DNA of 64,000 nt from the NCBI GenBank assembly GCA_036936605.1, contig JAUPFV010000001.1, positions 72,497,910 to 72,561,909 on the forward strand, written 5' to 3'. A program made the translations under genes and the position numbers. This DNA is from Limnanthes douglasii subsp. nivea. Taxonomy: Eukaryota > Streptophyta > Magnoliopsida > Brassicales > Limnanthaceae. Below are positions 12,030 to 23,854 of the stretch, in pieces. The number at the start of each line of letters is the position of its first letter. The first letter of the stretch is position 1. The notes below the pieces were generated by a model. That model worked only from the letters and a program-made list of their open reading frames with translations, searched no databases and was not told the DNA's origin.

Positions 12030-12560
12030 AGGTTCCTTACGCTTCTGATGTATAGGAAATTGGTAATCTGGAAATTATTAGGTATTAGAACTTATATTTT
12101 AGTGGTTGTGTGGACACACATAACAACACTATGGGTAGCATATTCGTATTAGGTGAAGGTGAAATATCATAGAAAAGAATAAATCAAACACTAGTTGCAT
12201 CCTTAATTGTAGTAGCTGAATTGGTTGCATGTTTTAAGACATCAAACATGCTTTGTGTTATAAAATTTTATCACGGGACTACATGTTTTAAGACATCAAA
12301 CATGATGTTATATTGTGATAACAATTTCGTAGTTCAATAGTCAAACAATAACAAGAGCTTATTTAAGTCTATACATATAGAGATCAAGTTCTCGTCTCTT
12401 AAAAAAACGTATAGAGTCGTCCACTCAGTTGAAACACATCATGACAAACCCCATGGTAGCATATCATCTTACCAAAGCATCGTTGCCTACGATTTATCAA
12501 GAGCACACCATTAAGATGAGTTTTATTTGTTTAGAATGTCATTGATTTCTGTGAAAGTTT
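12030..12560 (+). pseudogene. Copia RNase H fragment
   Basis: Frame-shifted translation gives GCVDTHNNTMGSIFVLGEGE, INQTLVASLIVVAELVACF and MLYCDNNFVV. These correspond to the Copia RNase H pattern (GSIF.L..G.ISW.S..Q..VA.STMEAE..A..EA and CDN.SA). It is a diverged copy of the fragment at 20190-20650. Confidence 0.7.
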
Positions 12561-12934
12561 GTAATAGATCCCGAGATATATTTGATTGTATACATTTTAT
12601 TTTGATTGCAAATATATATATAATAAGTGTGTGAATGATTGAATCCAAATATTAACACTTAAAATTTTAAAATATAGTAAATGTCAACGCAACAAAATTA
12701 AAAACGATATTACGATTAGACTTAAATTAAAGCCATAACTGCAAATCTTATATAAAATGAAAATAAAGAATAATCCATTCACGTGTGTAACATAAAGATT
12801 CTACCATTGCTGGCGAATAGAAGCTCATGTCATGGTGAGAGTATTCAAATCTTCATTTGAGATGCTCATTTTGAAACAAAGAATATAACGAATTTATATA
12901 TAGATAGTACGAGGTGTTTCACGTACTTGTGTTT

Positions 12935-13136
12935 GACCTTAATTTATCCATAGATAGATGTTGTTTTCATGAAATTGTTAGAAAAGGTATTTATATATAT
13001 AGTTGATAATCTCAATTTAAGAGATCAACATTTGTGACCTTAATTTATCCATATATAGATGTTGTTTTCATGAAATTGTTAGAAAATGTATCTATATATA
13101 TAGTTGATAATCTCAATTTAAGAGATCAACATCTTC
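12935..13136. repeat. Two-copy ~101-bp tandem repeat
   Basis: GACCTTAATTTATCCATA starts each copy (12935 and 13036), and each ends with CTCAATTTAAGAGATCAACAT. Only one copy exists at the matching place in the arms (near 21930), so the duplication is specific to this segment. Confidence 0.8.
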
Positions 13137-13443
13137 TAGAGGCTAATTGTCCTCTTGTTAATTCGTAAGTAACTAGCAAGATAATGTCTGCTTTGAACCG
13201 TAAGGTTCGCACGAGTTTACTCTTCGAGTTACTATGAAAAGGCCTCAAGTTAATTGGAGCGAATTCACGTTTATATACATTATATTAGTTCAAATCTTAA
13301 CAATGTAGGATTGGAATTGGTACAAAGGATGAAGTTTATTCTTCGCATTATTTACTATATGAGTTACATGATAAGTAATTTAAAAATAATAATAGATTTG
13401 CTTCTTTGCAATGTAAATATTTCATCAATAAAAAAATTGCCAA

Positions 13444-13925
13444 GGGAAAATGACCAGAAAAACTGACTGAGGGCATATGGACTTACCCTACTACCCCACA
13501 GACTACGACATGAGAAACCCCTTTTATTCACATCTATATATCGAGGTCGTTGTCCCAGCAGAGGTTATTATCCCAATTCATCGGCTGGCCAACTATGCTG
13601 AGGCCACTAATGACATCGACCGAGCAGTTAATGTGGAACTCATAGACGAGCATCGTGATCAAGCACGTGTGCGAGCATAGTACTACCTAAGCCTAATGAG
13701 GGGCCGTTTTGATTCCCGCTTTAAGCTCCGGAGTCTACAAGTATGGGACACTGTTATGAAAAATATTTTTTAAGGATCAAGAGATAAACCTATTGCCAAA
13801 TTAGGCCCAAACTGGGAGGGACCTTACACCATCATCTCCAAGGGACACAACGGTGCAAACCACCTCGCCGATGCGGAAGGCCACACCCTGAAACAACCAT
13901 AGAATATAAGTCACTTGAAATTATA
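13444..13925 (+). pseudogene. Gypsy integrase C-terminal fragment
   Basis: Translation gives KLTEGIWTYPTTP (13458-13497) and, in another frame, VVPAEVIIPIHRLANYAEATND, seen as VPAEVIIP and RLANY.EATND. Next come ELIDEHRDQARVRA (to the stop at 13680), KLGPNWEGPYTIIS (about 13799-13842) and NISHLKLY near 13905. These are the C-terminal core and GPY/F motif of Gypsy integrase. The fragment starts exactly where the duplicated CCR-flank segment ends, so 13443/13444 is a rearrangement junction. There is at least one frameshift and three stops. Confidence 0.8.
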
Positions 13926-16520
13926 TCTCTATGCTCTATAATTTGTAGATGCGCTCTTTTCCCCGTTGATGGCACGTGAGGGTTTTTTAACGAGACACCA
14001 AACTTATGTTTTACTTTAATATATTTTTATCGCTTCCGCCAACTCATGTGTTTGTCTATTATTTTTCTCTATCTTTAAAATTACGACTGTGAATGACCAC
14101 GCCTACGGGTTACACAATGGGCCATAATGAGGCCATACCATCTTAGTCGAATAATACGAATGGGCTAATTGGCCACGCCTATGGGCTATTTAAGGACCAG
14201 ACTGAGCTTATACCTTGTACTAGTATTAATAAGCAAACTGATCAAGTATCAAGCCCTTTTAGGGTCACACAATTGATCGAAACGACTGCGTCGCGAACTA
14301 ACTAAGGGCATGGCTCACTCATGCTACGCAATTAGCCATACTGAGCTCGACCTTGTAAGGATATATTTCAACATGACATAATACACAAGCATATGCATCT
14401 TCATCGAAGTATATATACCATGTATCTCTATATGCCACATTGAAATCACGAACATGCTAGGGTAAATGTATCCACACCAGGCTAAGGTATTCCCAACACG
14501 ATGTGATTACAATAGGTCATAAAGGATTTAAATGAAGTTAGGATACAAACATACATTCTTACATGCGGCGACTACGACAAGTTAACAATGGCTAAAAACT
14601 ATGGGGTCTTAGAGTAATATTATTTTCCATAATAATTTATTTTCCAAACAAAAAAGACTACAAAAAATTATACAAAACATTTTGATTCAAATCAACTCTC
14701 CATTACACGCGTGATAAGACGACACTTGTCATTGAAATTAATTAGCTAGCACGTTTCATCAAAAATTTAGCGCCATATTATATCAAAACGAGTTTACGTG
14801 TCAAAATCGGTATCTCACATGTGTCGCCATGTAAACACCACATGCCACACTACTGTTGGAAAACAATCACTCCATTGTAAAAAATAATACAACACAAGGC
14901 CCACATTACAAATGAGTGAATCAACAATTTTACCATCTGTTCTACATTATAACCTGTTATTTTATCGATTATACATTTACAACATATAATCTGTGGACTA
15001 GAGAGGATCCGTGATGATGATGTCTTTGTCAACTAGTAGATCAAATAAATTCCGAGCAAATAGAAGTAATGTAGAGACACAAACAAGATTAAATCGAAGG
15101 TGTCTTTTGGTAAAACTGAGGTGACATATAAGCAATACGCCAATGCAATACTCGATATCAAGTGACAAAAGTCAAACCGAGGGGTATCAACGTCCTACCA
15201 AGATAACTGACAACCCATCGGGCAAGATCATCGCTAGCAACCATGCAGAGGTACAACCAAAAGACGTCAAGATTATCTTATGAAAAACAAGTGAGCGGAG
15301 GCCTCACCGAGAAGAGGCTACGCGTGAAGGAGCAGAGGTTTCACCGAGCAGAATCCATGCATGAAGGAGCAGATACCTTACCGAGTAGAGACCACATGTG
15401 AAGGAGCAGAGGCCACGCGTGAAGGAATAGTTGGCAGAGCAAGGCTCGTCCAAGAAAAACGCATAATCGCTGATACCTAATGAGCCCAATCGTCAATTTC
15501 TATTATTAAAAGAGTCATAAAGGAAGGCAACTCCATTTAAAGAGTACTTGACCCAATATGGCCAAACGAACTATGACTAGAGTAATGGCCATAATTATAG
15601 GGCCATTACAATAAATTATGGTCCACAAACAAGATTAAGGGAATCATGTAATTAGTGGGAAAGTGAAACCGCTTGGTAAACAATATAAATATCATGACAA
15701 TTATACAAAAAAGTATATTTTTTTCTCTGATTAATACAACATACTACTTGGTAGACTACTTGTCGTATTTTCTCTTAATACAACAAATATTTCACCTTAA
15801 AACCACTAATGAAGTCCATAGATTTGGAATAAGAGTTTTCTCTCTTCTTCTTTGAATATCTTATTCCAGAGTTTCCTCTTACACTCAGTTTTAAACAATC
15901 TTAGTCATTATTAAGCCGATATTTTGAATTTATAACACTCTTTACTTCAGATATCGTAAGAGACTTTTTGTCATATAACATGTAATTAGTAAAGTGCTTA
16001 TACACTTTCATTAAAGAACTCAAAACGATAACTGATTGATTATTATATGAAACATTGACTCCCACTACATTGAAATAAAAATGATTATATTGAAATCAAC
16101 CAAGTGTGTTTTGATCTTCTTACCAACATATATTATCATCATATACAACTATTTTTTTGAAATAAAATATGTTTACTAAATAATTTCTCGTATAAATGGC
16201 CTTCAACCTAGTCTAAAGTCACATGGCCGAAGAATTTTCAGACACCTCTTAAAGTACCTCATCACCAAACTCAATATTAGAGTACTATGAGCATGGGAAA
16301 GCACTTTGGTGTCAATATTCTCTTTAGATTTCTCATCAATGGTAACATATAACCTGAAATTATATGTTTGAAGTTAAATAAAAATTTGAAAACGAAATTG
16401 ATAACCAAAGAGAAAAGTCAAATATGGCAAACCTTCGAGTGAAGTAGTTGATGAAACATTAGCAGGTGGACATATAATTTACATCGGGAATCAAATAGAT
16501 CTTATTTTCAAATGTAGATT
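13926..16520. other. No gene seen; Gypsy 3'/LTR-like and other TE debris
   Basis: After the integrase fragment comes GC-richer sequence with repeated blocks (GACCACGCCTACGGG near 14096, GGCCACGCCTATGGG near 14171) that looks like Gypsy 3' or LTR material. The rest is AT-rich with no convincing frame. A 37-bp repeat at 15294-15430 is listed separately. Confidence 0.45.
15294..15435. repeat. ~37-bp tandem repeat, three to four copies
   Basis: Units carry the pattern CACCGAG.AGA..C.(C/T)G(C/T)GTGAAGGAGCAGA. The GTGAAGGAGCAGA core falls near 15324, 15361, 15398 and, shortened, 15418. The open frames through it are a by-product of the repeat. GC-richer than the surroundings. Confidence 0.75.
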
Positions 16521-16529
16521 GCTAGAATT

Positions 16530-16931
16530 ACTAAGGAAGAACTTGAATATTTTTGTATGGATTGCTGATAATGTTTCAGGGGTTAGTTCGACTATCAGCT
16601 GTCCCGAGTTATCAATCGATAAGAGGCTGAAACTGGTTCATAAAAAACAAAGGATTTTTTTCTCCTGAGAAGTTCGAGGCCATTATTATGGAGGTAGAAA
16701 AGTTTCTAAAACTTGGACACATTAGGAAACAAGATACCAACTTGGGTGGTCAACTGCATACTAATAAAAACTAAGCCTGGACAATGGAGAATGTGCATAG
16801 ATTTTACCGACCTTAATAAACCATGTCTGAAGGAAGTTTTTCCTCAGTCTCATATCGATCAATTGGTAGACACTACTTCAGATAACGAGTTCATGTCCTT
16901 CATGAACTCATACTCAAAATACAAGACGTAG
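16530..16931 (+). pseudogene. Gypsy reverse transcriptase fragment
   Basis: Two frames together give CPELSIDKRLKLVHKKQR, FSPEKFEAI and EVEKFLKLGHI, then QWRMCIDFTDLNKPC, SHIDQLVDTT and EFMSFMNSYSKY (16713-16931). This is the RT fingers region of a Tat-type Gypsy element. The frame stops at the position of the DAYSGYNQI motif, before the YxDD box. One frameshift lies near 16740. Confidence 0.75.
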
Positions 16932-17800
16932 GTCATACATGATACAATAAGAGGGCCGCAAAAAAGACATTAGATGAAGTACATAATGATACTAGTCAAT
17001 AACATGAGGTGAAAGCTGCAAAGAAGCCATTAGAAAAAGGATATGAGTATACTAGTTGACCATATGAGAAGGGCATTTAAATAATTTTAATGGGAGGACA
17101 CATGCAATTACATTATATGTAACTAAGAATTGTATTTCCATATTTATTAGAGAATGTGACAAAACTTTAGGGTACGACCACACGTTCAAACGTGTAATGA
17201 ATAAAGGATAAATATAAAGAGAGAAGATCTCATATAAACAACATAAATAAGAATGGAATTCCAAGTGCTTAGTTTGATCGTATTTTATAGAGAAAAACTA
17301 TTTTACTCATTATTGTTTTATTTCTCGATTATCTTTCATTATATTGGATTTATATTGGAGAAAGAAGAGTCTTATCAAATTTGGTATCATCTATGAGAAA
17401 ATCTTTCACTTTTCAAGAATTCGAGTTTTAATATACCAATGTTTGATAATAAGATTGGGAATTTAAAGGTAAAATCATGGGATCCGTCCTACTCAAACTA
17501 ATACAATGACTATTCCAAAAGTCATAATGAGAAATACAAGACGAGTTCAACTCTTGAGTTAGTCAACCGTTGTCCGTACCATAATTATCTATGAGCAAGA
17601 TACCCATATAGTCACGAAGAAAGTTAAAAATCAACCGATTAGGGCAACGTTTGGTGCACAATATGGAGGTAGTCAAGCCTACGATGGTCCAATCAATGTG
17701 ATGACCTGTATGAATGCTTATCCTACGACGATCAAGGTAGAAAATTCCCCCTAATCAAGGTATGTCAGTGACCCCGTCTAATGTATAACTCTTAAAAGTT
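16932..17800 (+). other. Possible Gypsy LTR end, primer-site-like sequence and leader
   Basis: An imperfect two-copy ~60-bp repeat (GC.GCAAA.A.GACATTAGA) covers about 16950-17075. Near 17376 a CA end is followed by AATTTGGTATCATCTATGAGA, which resembles the start of internal regions of Tat-type Gypsy elements (TTTGGC.CC.TCTGTGGGA). If so, an LTR ends at about 17376 and 17377-17800 is leader/gag. No LTR start or matching second LTR was found, so this is tentative. Confidence 0.35.
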
Positions 17801-18109
17801 TAAGGTAAACTAGTTGCAACTTGAGAGAGACCACGAAGACAAGGTAAAAATGAATAAATTTACCCTTCAAAGATCTTTAAAAGCATAAGACTTCACTTGA
17901 GATCTTAACTTATGAACACAAGAATAAAATAAATAATGTATAAAATATATATTCTCAATAAAGTTTCCACAAAAGCAACCATTAAGATCCCACATGAACT
18001 TTGGACTAGGCGTACGCCTAACTTAAAGCATACGTATCTTTAAATATGTTCATCTAAAGCAAATCATTATAGGCCAAATTACACTAAATTACATATTAAG
18101 ATGGTTAGA

Positions 18110-20650
18110 TGTTATTTCTTTAGACATTGATAAAATTCAATAGGCTATAAGTTTTATGATCCTTCCACCAAAATTATGTTTTAGACAGAAACAACAATAC
18201 TCTTTGATGATGTTTAATTTTGAGGAAAGAATTTAGGAACACATGTTAATTTAGAAATGTAGATTTTATATGGATTCACGAAATATCTAATAAAAATACT
18301 AATGTATAAAGATTAGGTTACACTGCCAATCATTTCACTACCGTTAGACCATAAAGATACTCAAAATAAAACATAAGTTTAATTTGAGGGTTCTAACCAA
18401 GATACTGATGTATCAATTTATATAGTCATATTAGAACATGAATTTACTCAAAATGGTATTAATATTACACATGGAGAACAATATAACATTTTTCATGAAG
18501 ACTAAACTGTACCATTAACAAAGTATAATTAATGAGTTCCACTAGAGAAAATAAAAATGTTATATCTTAAGATTGTGTACTATATCTTGAAGACATGAAG
18601 ATTCATATGTTGTTATAATAAATAGACCGTCATGATTTTGTGAAGCCATTAAGAGTTCTGATTTTTATAGTTAATACAAGATAATAAGGTAGAAAGATTG
18701 CACCATTACCTGAAAGAAATAAGTTGATTGGTTGTAACTTAATTTACAAAACCAAATGCGATTGCAAGAGTAATGTGGAGAGACATAAAGTACGAATTTT
18801 GGCAAAATATCATTTTATGCATTAAGGGATTGACTTTAGAACCTTCTCTTCAGTTTCAATAAATGACTTGTTTATGATAATCATGATATTATTTGCACTT
18901 TGATATAGATCTTCATCAAATGGATGTTAAGATTATGTTTCTCAATTGTAATATTGATGAGACAATCTATATGGTGTAGCGTAAGAATTTTTTAATTCGT
19001 GATTTAAACTCGATGGTATGAAAATTTAAAAAATTCATATATGGTCTCAAACAGACTTCTAGATATGGTACCATAAGCTCCTTGAGGTAATAATCTTATT
19101 TTTTAAAGATGAAATCGGTTGAAGATTGTGTGTATCTTAAGTTTAGTAAAGGTAAGTTTATATTTTTTTAATGTATGTTGATGACATACTGCTGGTTATG
19201 AACGATAATGAATTATTACAAAAATACCAAGATATTTTGATCAAATAAATTCGATACGAAAGAACTAGATGATGCGACGTTCATATTAGGAATGTAACTT
19301 CACCAGAATAATTCCCATGGAATCATGGGATTGTAACAAAATACATGTATATACGATATGTTACAACGTTACAAAAGGACTAATATCAAGCCTTGAATGA
19401 ACCTATTTCAAAATTAGACAACTAAGTCATCGTCAATAGTTATTATGCTTCAACAGTTAAGATTTTGATGTATGCTCAAGTTTTTACAAGTACGGACATT
19501 ATCTTTGTTGTTAGATTATTGTGCGTTATGTTAGTAATCCAGTCATGGCCCATTGGAAATCAGTTAAAATATTTCTCTGGTATCTACAATAAAACAAAAG
19601 CGCATGTTGACATAAATAAACTCAGATAATCTAGAGATCATTGAGTATTTCGATTTAAATTTTGGTAAGTGTACTGACACATTTAGAAGCACTATGGACA
19701 ACATATTTTTATGAGGTGCAATCATATTGAAAATTATAAAAAAAAAACTAGTTGTATCCTTATTATACCAGCATAACTTATTACATGCTTTGAGGTATTC
19801 AACTACACATTATAGTTGCAAAATTTATTCACGAGAGTATTTGTTGTATAAGGGATATAAAATCATATTAGGCTATAATATTAAAAATTGTATAAAAAAA
19901 ATACTAGTTGTATCCTTATTATACCAGCATAACTTATTACATGCTTTGAGGTATTCAACTACACATTATAGCCTCAAAATTTATTCACGAGAGTATTTGT
20001 TGTATAAGGGATATAAAATCATATTAGGCAATAATATTGAAAATTATAAAAAAAAATACTAGTTGTATCCTTATTATACCAGCATAACTTATTACATGCT
20101 TTGAGGTATTCAACTACACATTATAGTTGCAAAATTTATTCACGAGAGTATTTGTTGTATAAGGGATATAAAAATCATCTGGTATTCTAAATTATATTTT
20201 ATTGGTTGCATGTACACACATAGCGACACTACGGGTAGTATATTCGTATTAGGTAGAGGTGAAATATCATTACAAAGAATAAATCATATATTAGTTGCAT
20301 ACTTCATTATAATAACTGAATTAGTTATATTTTCTAAGGCCATCAAAGATGCATCGTGTTACAAAATTGTATCCACGTGTTTTCAAAGTGATTAATAATC
20401 CCATGATGTTATATTGTGATAACAATTCTGTATTCAATATTCAAACATTAACAAGAGCTTGTTTAAATCTAAACATATAGAGATCAAGTTCTTGTTTCTA
20501 AAAAAGAGAGTATAAAGTCATCCAATCAGTATAGAGCACATCATGACAAACTCCATGGTGACAGGTCCTCTTACCTAAGCATCACAGCCTACGATTTTTC
20601 ATGAACACAATATTAAGACGACTTTTATTTGTTTAGAAGGTCATTGATTT
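18110..20650 (+). mobile_element. Decayed Ty1/Copia element (RT to RNase H)
   Basis: A frame-shifted polyprotein reads in order. A pre-RT region ends near 18700. RT follows with LIYKTKCDCKSNVERHKVR (18728-18790), GID.RTFSSVS, DLHQMDVKIMFLNC (18907-18950), IYGLKQTSR and MYVDDILLVMND (19171-19206), with the catalytic YVDD intact at 19174-19185. LQKYQDILIK and the RNase H part (20190-20650, MLYCDNNSVFN) complete it. Many stops are present. The left arm of the inverted repeat starts inside this element (at or before 19183), so its 3' half also occurs at 62535-64000. Confidence 0.8.
19740..20175. repeat. Triplicated ~155-bp block within the Copia RNase H region
   Basis: Three near-identical units begin CTAGTTGTATCCTTATTATA at 19748, 19904 and 20059. 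The unit resembles the QTLVAS..EAE..ACFEA segment of Copia RNase H found once at about 12190-12300, so it arose by tandem duplication of transposon coding sequence. The two-unit open frame at 19727-20062 is a by-product. The triplication is also present in the right arm, so it predates the inverted duplication. Confidence 0.85.
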
Positions 20651-21479
20651 CAGTGAAAGTTTATAATAGGTCCCAAGATATATTTGTTATTTGATTGTAT
20701 AGATTTAAGTTTGATCGCAAACATATATAATGAGTGCGCTCAATTAAGTTTTATTGACTTATTTTATTTATTAAGTATATATCCACTTAAGCTAGGACTA
20801 GTTAAATATAAATATTTGTGATATACATTTCATATTGTTCTTATGCTACACGCTATAATTGATCTATTTAATTGATTGTTTATTGATGCATTGAATATTG
20901 TGGAAGACAATTCAATTAATAAGTATTCATATATATATAGGAACTGGACTAATAGATGAAAACCATCTATGGAGTTAATTATGGAGATACTAAGTCAAAT
21001 GTAGATTATGTAAAAGATTGAATCTAAAAATTGACACTTAAGTTTAAACTATTAAGTTTATGGACTAATTTGTAAAAGAAATATAATTAAAGTTAGCATC
21101 TTTGATCAAGACACCAAAATTACGAAACTGTGTTGCATATAGAATCAAGTTAAAACCATAGCTGCAAATCTTATATAAAGGGGAGAAAAAGATAATCCAT
21201 TCACGTCAGTAACTTAAAAGATTCTGCCATTGGTGCTGATTGGAAGCTCACCACGGAAAATATTCAAATCTTCATATGACTTTTTCATTTTAGAACAAAA
21301 AAATAACGAATCAGGAACAAAAAAATATAGTGAATCAAAAGTAAAAGAACGAAAAAAACCAAAAGAAGAAGACGACATTTGGGTATAACCTTATTTCATT
21401 GTGTAAATTCTTTATTTAGAAGATCTTTTAACCTTTTAACTCTAAAACCCATGAGATGTATGAAATTTATTGTTTATTC
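20651..21479. other. No gene seen; Copia 3' end and CCR downstream flank
   Basis: AT-rich sequence after the RNase H remnant. It probably includes the Copia 3' non-coding end, but no LTR boundary could be fixed. It is shared with the right arm and, partly, with 12560-12900. Confidence 0.5.
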
Positions 21480-21745
21480 AACGTAATCGTGCTGGTTAGA
21501 ATTATGTTTATTGGTAGTACAATAGTGAAGAGTAAATGAAAGATTTGTTTGTATATATATAACTATCAAAACCCTAAGGATGAACCAAGGGTTGGTAAAA
21601 GCTAGCGAGTGCACGAAATGTATCTTACAGACCACAGAATTTGACTACTATTGTTCGTATGAATGTATGTAAGAAAAGTCAATCATAAGAAAAAACTATT
21701 ATTGCTTGTCTGAATGTATGTAAGCAAAGTCAATCATAAGAAAAA
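21480..21745 (-). promoter_or_regulatory. Orphan, diverged copy of the CCR promoter/5' UTR
   Basis: Read on the minus strand, this resembles the promoter of the CCR gene 2.1 kb away. Shared blocks are the TTGACTTTTCTT stretch, TCTGTGGTCTGTAAGA..C (CCR: TCTGTAGTCTGTAGACAC), the ACCAACCCTTGGTT AC-like element, CCTTAGGGTTTTGA, a TATA-like stretch, and a leader with ACTCTTCACTATTGTACTACC. It has the same orientation as CCR, but no CCR coding sequence follows it below 21480. It looks like the surviving 5' end of an older tandem CCR copy. Confidence 0.65.
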
Positions 21746-22252
21746 AAAACTTAGCAGGACTTTGTGATATAGCCAAGATGGTAGTTAAATGAGTGATAAC
21801 GTGTATTGTTGTGACGTGCGAACAAAATAAAATTCAACCATTTAACCAAAACGGTATCAAAAGTGTCCCACAAGCTTAAACAATCAAGCTACAGCCTGAC
21901 AATACGAGGTGTTTCATGGAATAGTGTTTGACCCTAATTTATCAGAAAAAATATCTATAGTTGGTAATCTCAGTTTAAGAAGAGATCAAGAATCATGTAG
22001 TTGTTATGATCATTTTTTATAAAGGCTGATTACATTTTTTTTGCTCATTGGTAATAAAATAAATTAGTGTTTATAACCCTTAAATTTCTAGAGGCTAATC
22101 ACACAACAAATTCGTGTTTATAATCTTTAAATTTTTAGAGGGTAATTACAAAACACAAATAGAAAGTTAGAGGCCGAAAGTAAAGAATTGATGTGTGAGT
22201 TACTCCCAAAAGGACCTCTAGCTAATTGAGGCGAATTCACGGTTATATACAT

Positions 22253-22320
22253 TATATTAGTTTCAATCTTAACAATGTTGGATTGGTATATTAGTTTCAA
22301 TCTTAACAATGTTGGATTGG
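22253..22320. repeat. 34-bp tandem duplication in the CCR 3' flank
   Basis: TATATTAGTTTCAATCTTAA...GGATTGG occurs twice head to tail. The diverged copy at 13290-13320 has a single unit, so the duplication arose after that segment separated and before the arms duplicated. Confidence 0.85.
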
Positions 22321-22527
22321 AGTTCCTATAAAGAATGAAGTTTCGGGTTGTTTACTATATGAGTTACGTGATAAGTAATTTAAAAAAATAATAGATTTGC
22401 TTCTTTGCAATGTAAATATTTCATCAATAAAAAAAATTGCGTAAACAAATAAATAAAAAATAAGCCACTTGTTCGATAGGCAGACTTATCTGTGAGATCA
22501 GTGTTAATTAAATAAGTGAGTCGATCT

Positions 22528-23713
22528 CTAGTGACTTTGTGGAAGAGGAAGGTGACCCTTTTCTTGCAAGCTCTTGACAGTTTCGTACAAGCATTGTTTA
22601 ACAGGTGTGAAGTCGATACCAAGGTCCCTTATCTTCTGAGTTGTGTATTTGTACGACTTCACTCTTGGATTCTTCTCATCTTTGCACCTCATCGGAATGG
22701 GGTACTCGGGAAAGAACTTGGCTAATATTTCTACGAGCTCGCCGCGGTGCAATGCACTTTCTGCACAGATGTATCGACCAGAGGCCGAAGGGGTCTCGTA
22801 GACGAGGACGTGGGCTAACGCGGCATCCTTGACGTGCACGTAAGACTGAACCAAGTTGGCATAAGTCTTGGCTGACCCGGTCAAGTACTTGAGGATGTGA
22901 ATAGTGCTGGCATTAACAGTTGGCTGCAACAACGGTCCTAGCACCAGGACCGGGTTCACCACCACCAAATCTACTCCTTTTTGTTTGGCCACCTCCCAGG
23001 CCACCTGTTCTGCGACTGTTTTTCCATAGCAGTACCAGTTTTTGGTGTTTTTGCAAAAGTCGAGATCGCTCCAGCAAGATTCGTCCACAACAACATCTGG
23101 GCTTCGGTTAGGGTTCATGTAGACGGTACCGATGGAAGATGTGAACACCACACGCCTGACTTTGGCTGCGGCAGCGGCTAAGATGACGTTGCTGGTCCCT
23201 TTCACGGCTGGCTCCACCATTTGCTCCTTAAGATTAGAATCACATAAACCAAGTTTAGATTACCTTAATACTATTCTAATAGGTTTTGTTATGAAAATTA
23301 AGGCAATGAATTGTACTCACTGGATCATCGGTGACAGGAGAAGCAGTATGGAAAACACCATCACATCCACTGATAGCTTCTTTAAGACTGTCATAGTCAA
23401 GAAGATCAGCTCTACACAAAGTTAATCTCTCTTTTGCTCCTTCAAGCTCCATCAGATGAGAATTCTTTGAATCATCTGCACCCAAAAAGAATATAATTAT
23501 AATTAGTACGCAAATTAAATTAAAATGAAGCAAAAGCATATAAAAATATATAAGGTGGAATATGTTTTTGGACTAACCTGGGTTTCTCACTGTTCCTTTG
23601 ACAGTGTAACCCTTTTGCAAGAGAAGCTTAACGATCCACGAGGCAATGAAACCAGCGGCACCGGTGACGCACACGGTCTGGCTAGAAGGCGATGGGTTTT
23701 CTAGTACTGTCAT
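22528..23713 (-). CDS. CCR: Cinnamoyl-CoA reductase, left-arm copy
   Basis: Cytosolic NADPH-dependent enzyme that reduces feruloyl-CoA and related thioesters to aldehydes, the entry step to monolignols. Three exons: 23578-23713, 23321-23475 and 22528-23226, joined by GT-AG introns of 102 and 94 bp; total 329 codons plus stop, the usual CCR length. Exon 1 has the Rossmann motif [16 protein letters not shown]. Exon 2 has VRNP/DD at its start and [13 protein letters not shown]. Exon 3 has [12 protein letters not shown], the CCR signature KNWYCYGK with the SDR Tyr and Lys, GPLLQPTVN and a C-terminal [12 protein letters not shown]. The start is the first ATG after a TATA-driven leader. No defects are visible and the coding sequence is identical to the right-arm copy. 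CCR genes often have five exons; here the last three are one. Confidence 0.93.
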
Positions 23714-23854
23714 TTTTCGAAATGAATGAATTAATTAATAAAAAGAAATAGTAAGGGAAATAGAGAAAGGCAAAAGGTAGAAGCTTTAATTTCTCTCTCT
23801 TTTGGTAGTAAAGAATGTTAGTAGTAGTGAAGAGAGATAGAAAAGATTGGTTTG

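Larger units (their letters stand above)
11870..13443 (+). repeat. Diverged third copy of the Copia/CCR 3'-flank segment
   Basis: This is a diverged direct copy of about 19340-22440 in the left arm. Shared blocks include TGTTACAACGTTACA (11917 and 19358), the RNase H block (12101-12560 versus 20201-20660), GAGGTGTTTCA..TGTTTGAC (12911 versus 21906) and the last ~200 bp, which end in TTCATCAATAAAAAAATTGC (13443 versus 22440). Homology stops 88 bp past the CCR stop codon, inside its 3' flank. The copy lacks the triplicated block at 19740-20175 and the orphan promoter. It carries its own ~101-bp tandem duplication. Confidence 0.75.

Noticed and set aside
15304..15489. 61-codon minus-strand frame
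   Set aside because: Produced by the 37-bp tandem repeat at 15294-15435.
22516..23425. Open frames on the plus strand over the left CCR gene (and 59760-60669 minus on the right)
   Set aside because: Antisense shadows of the CCR exons; they have no motifs, and the sense strand has the clear CCR protein.
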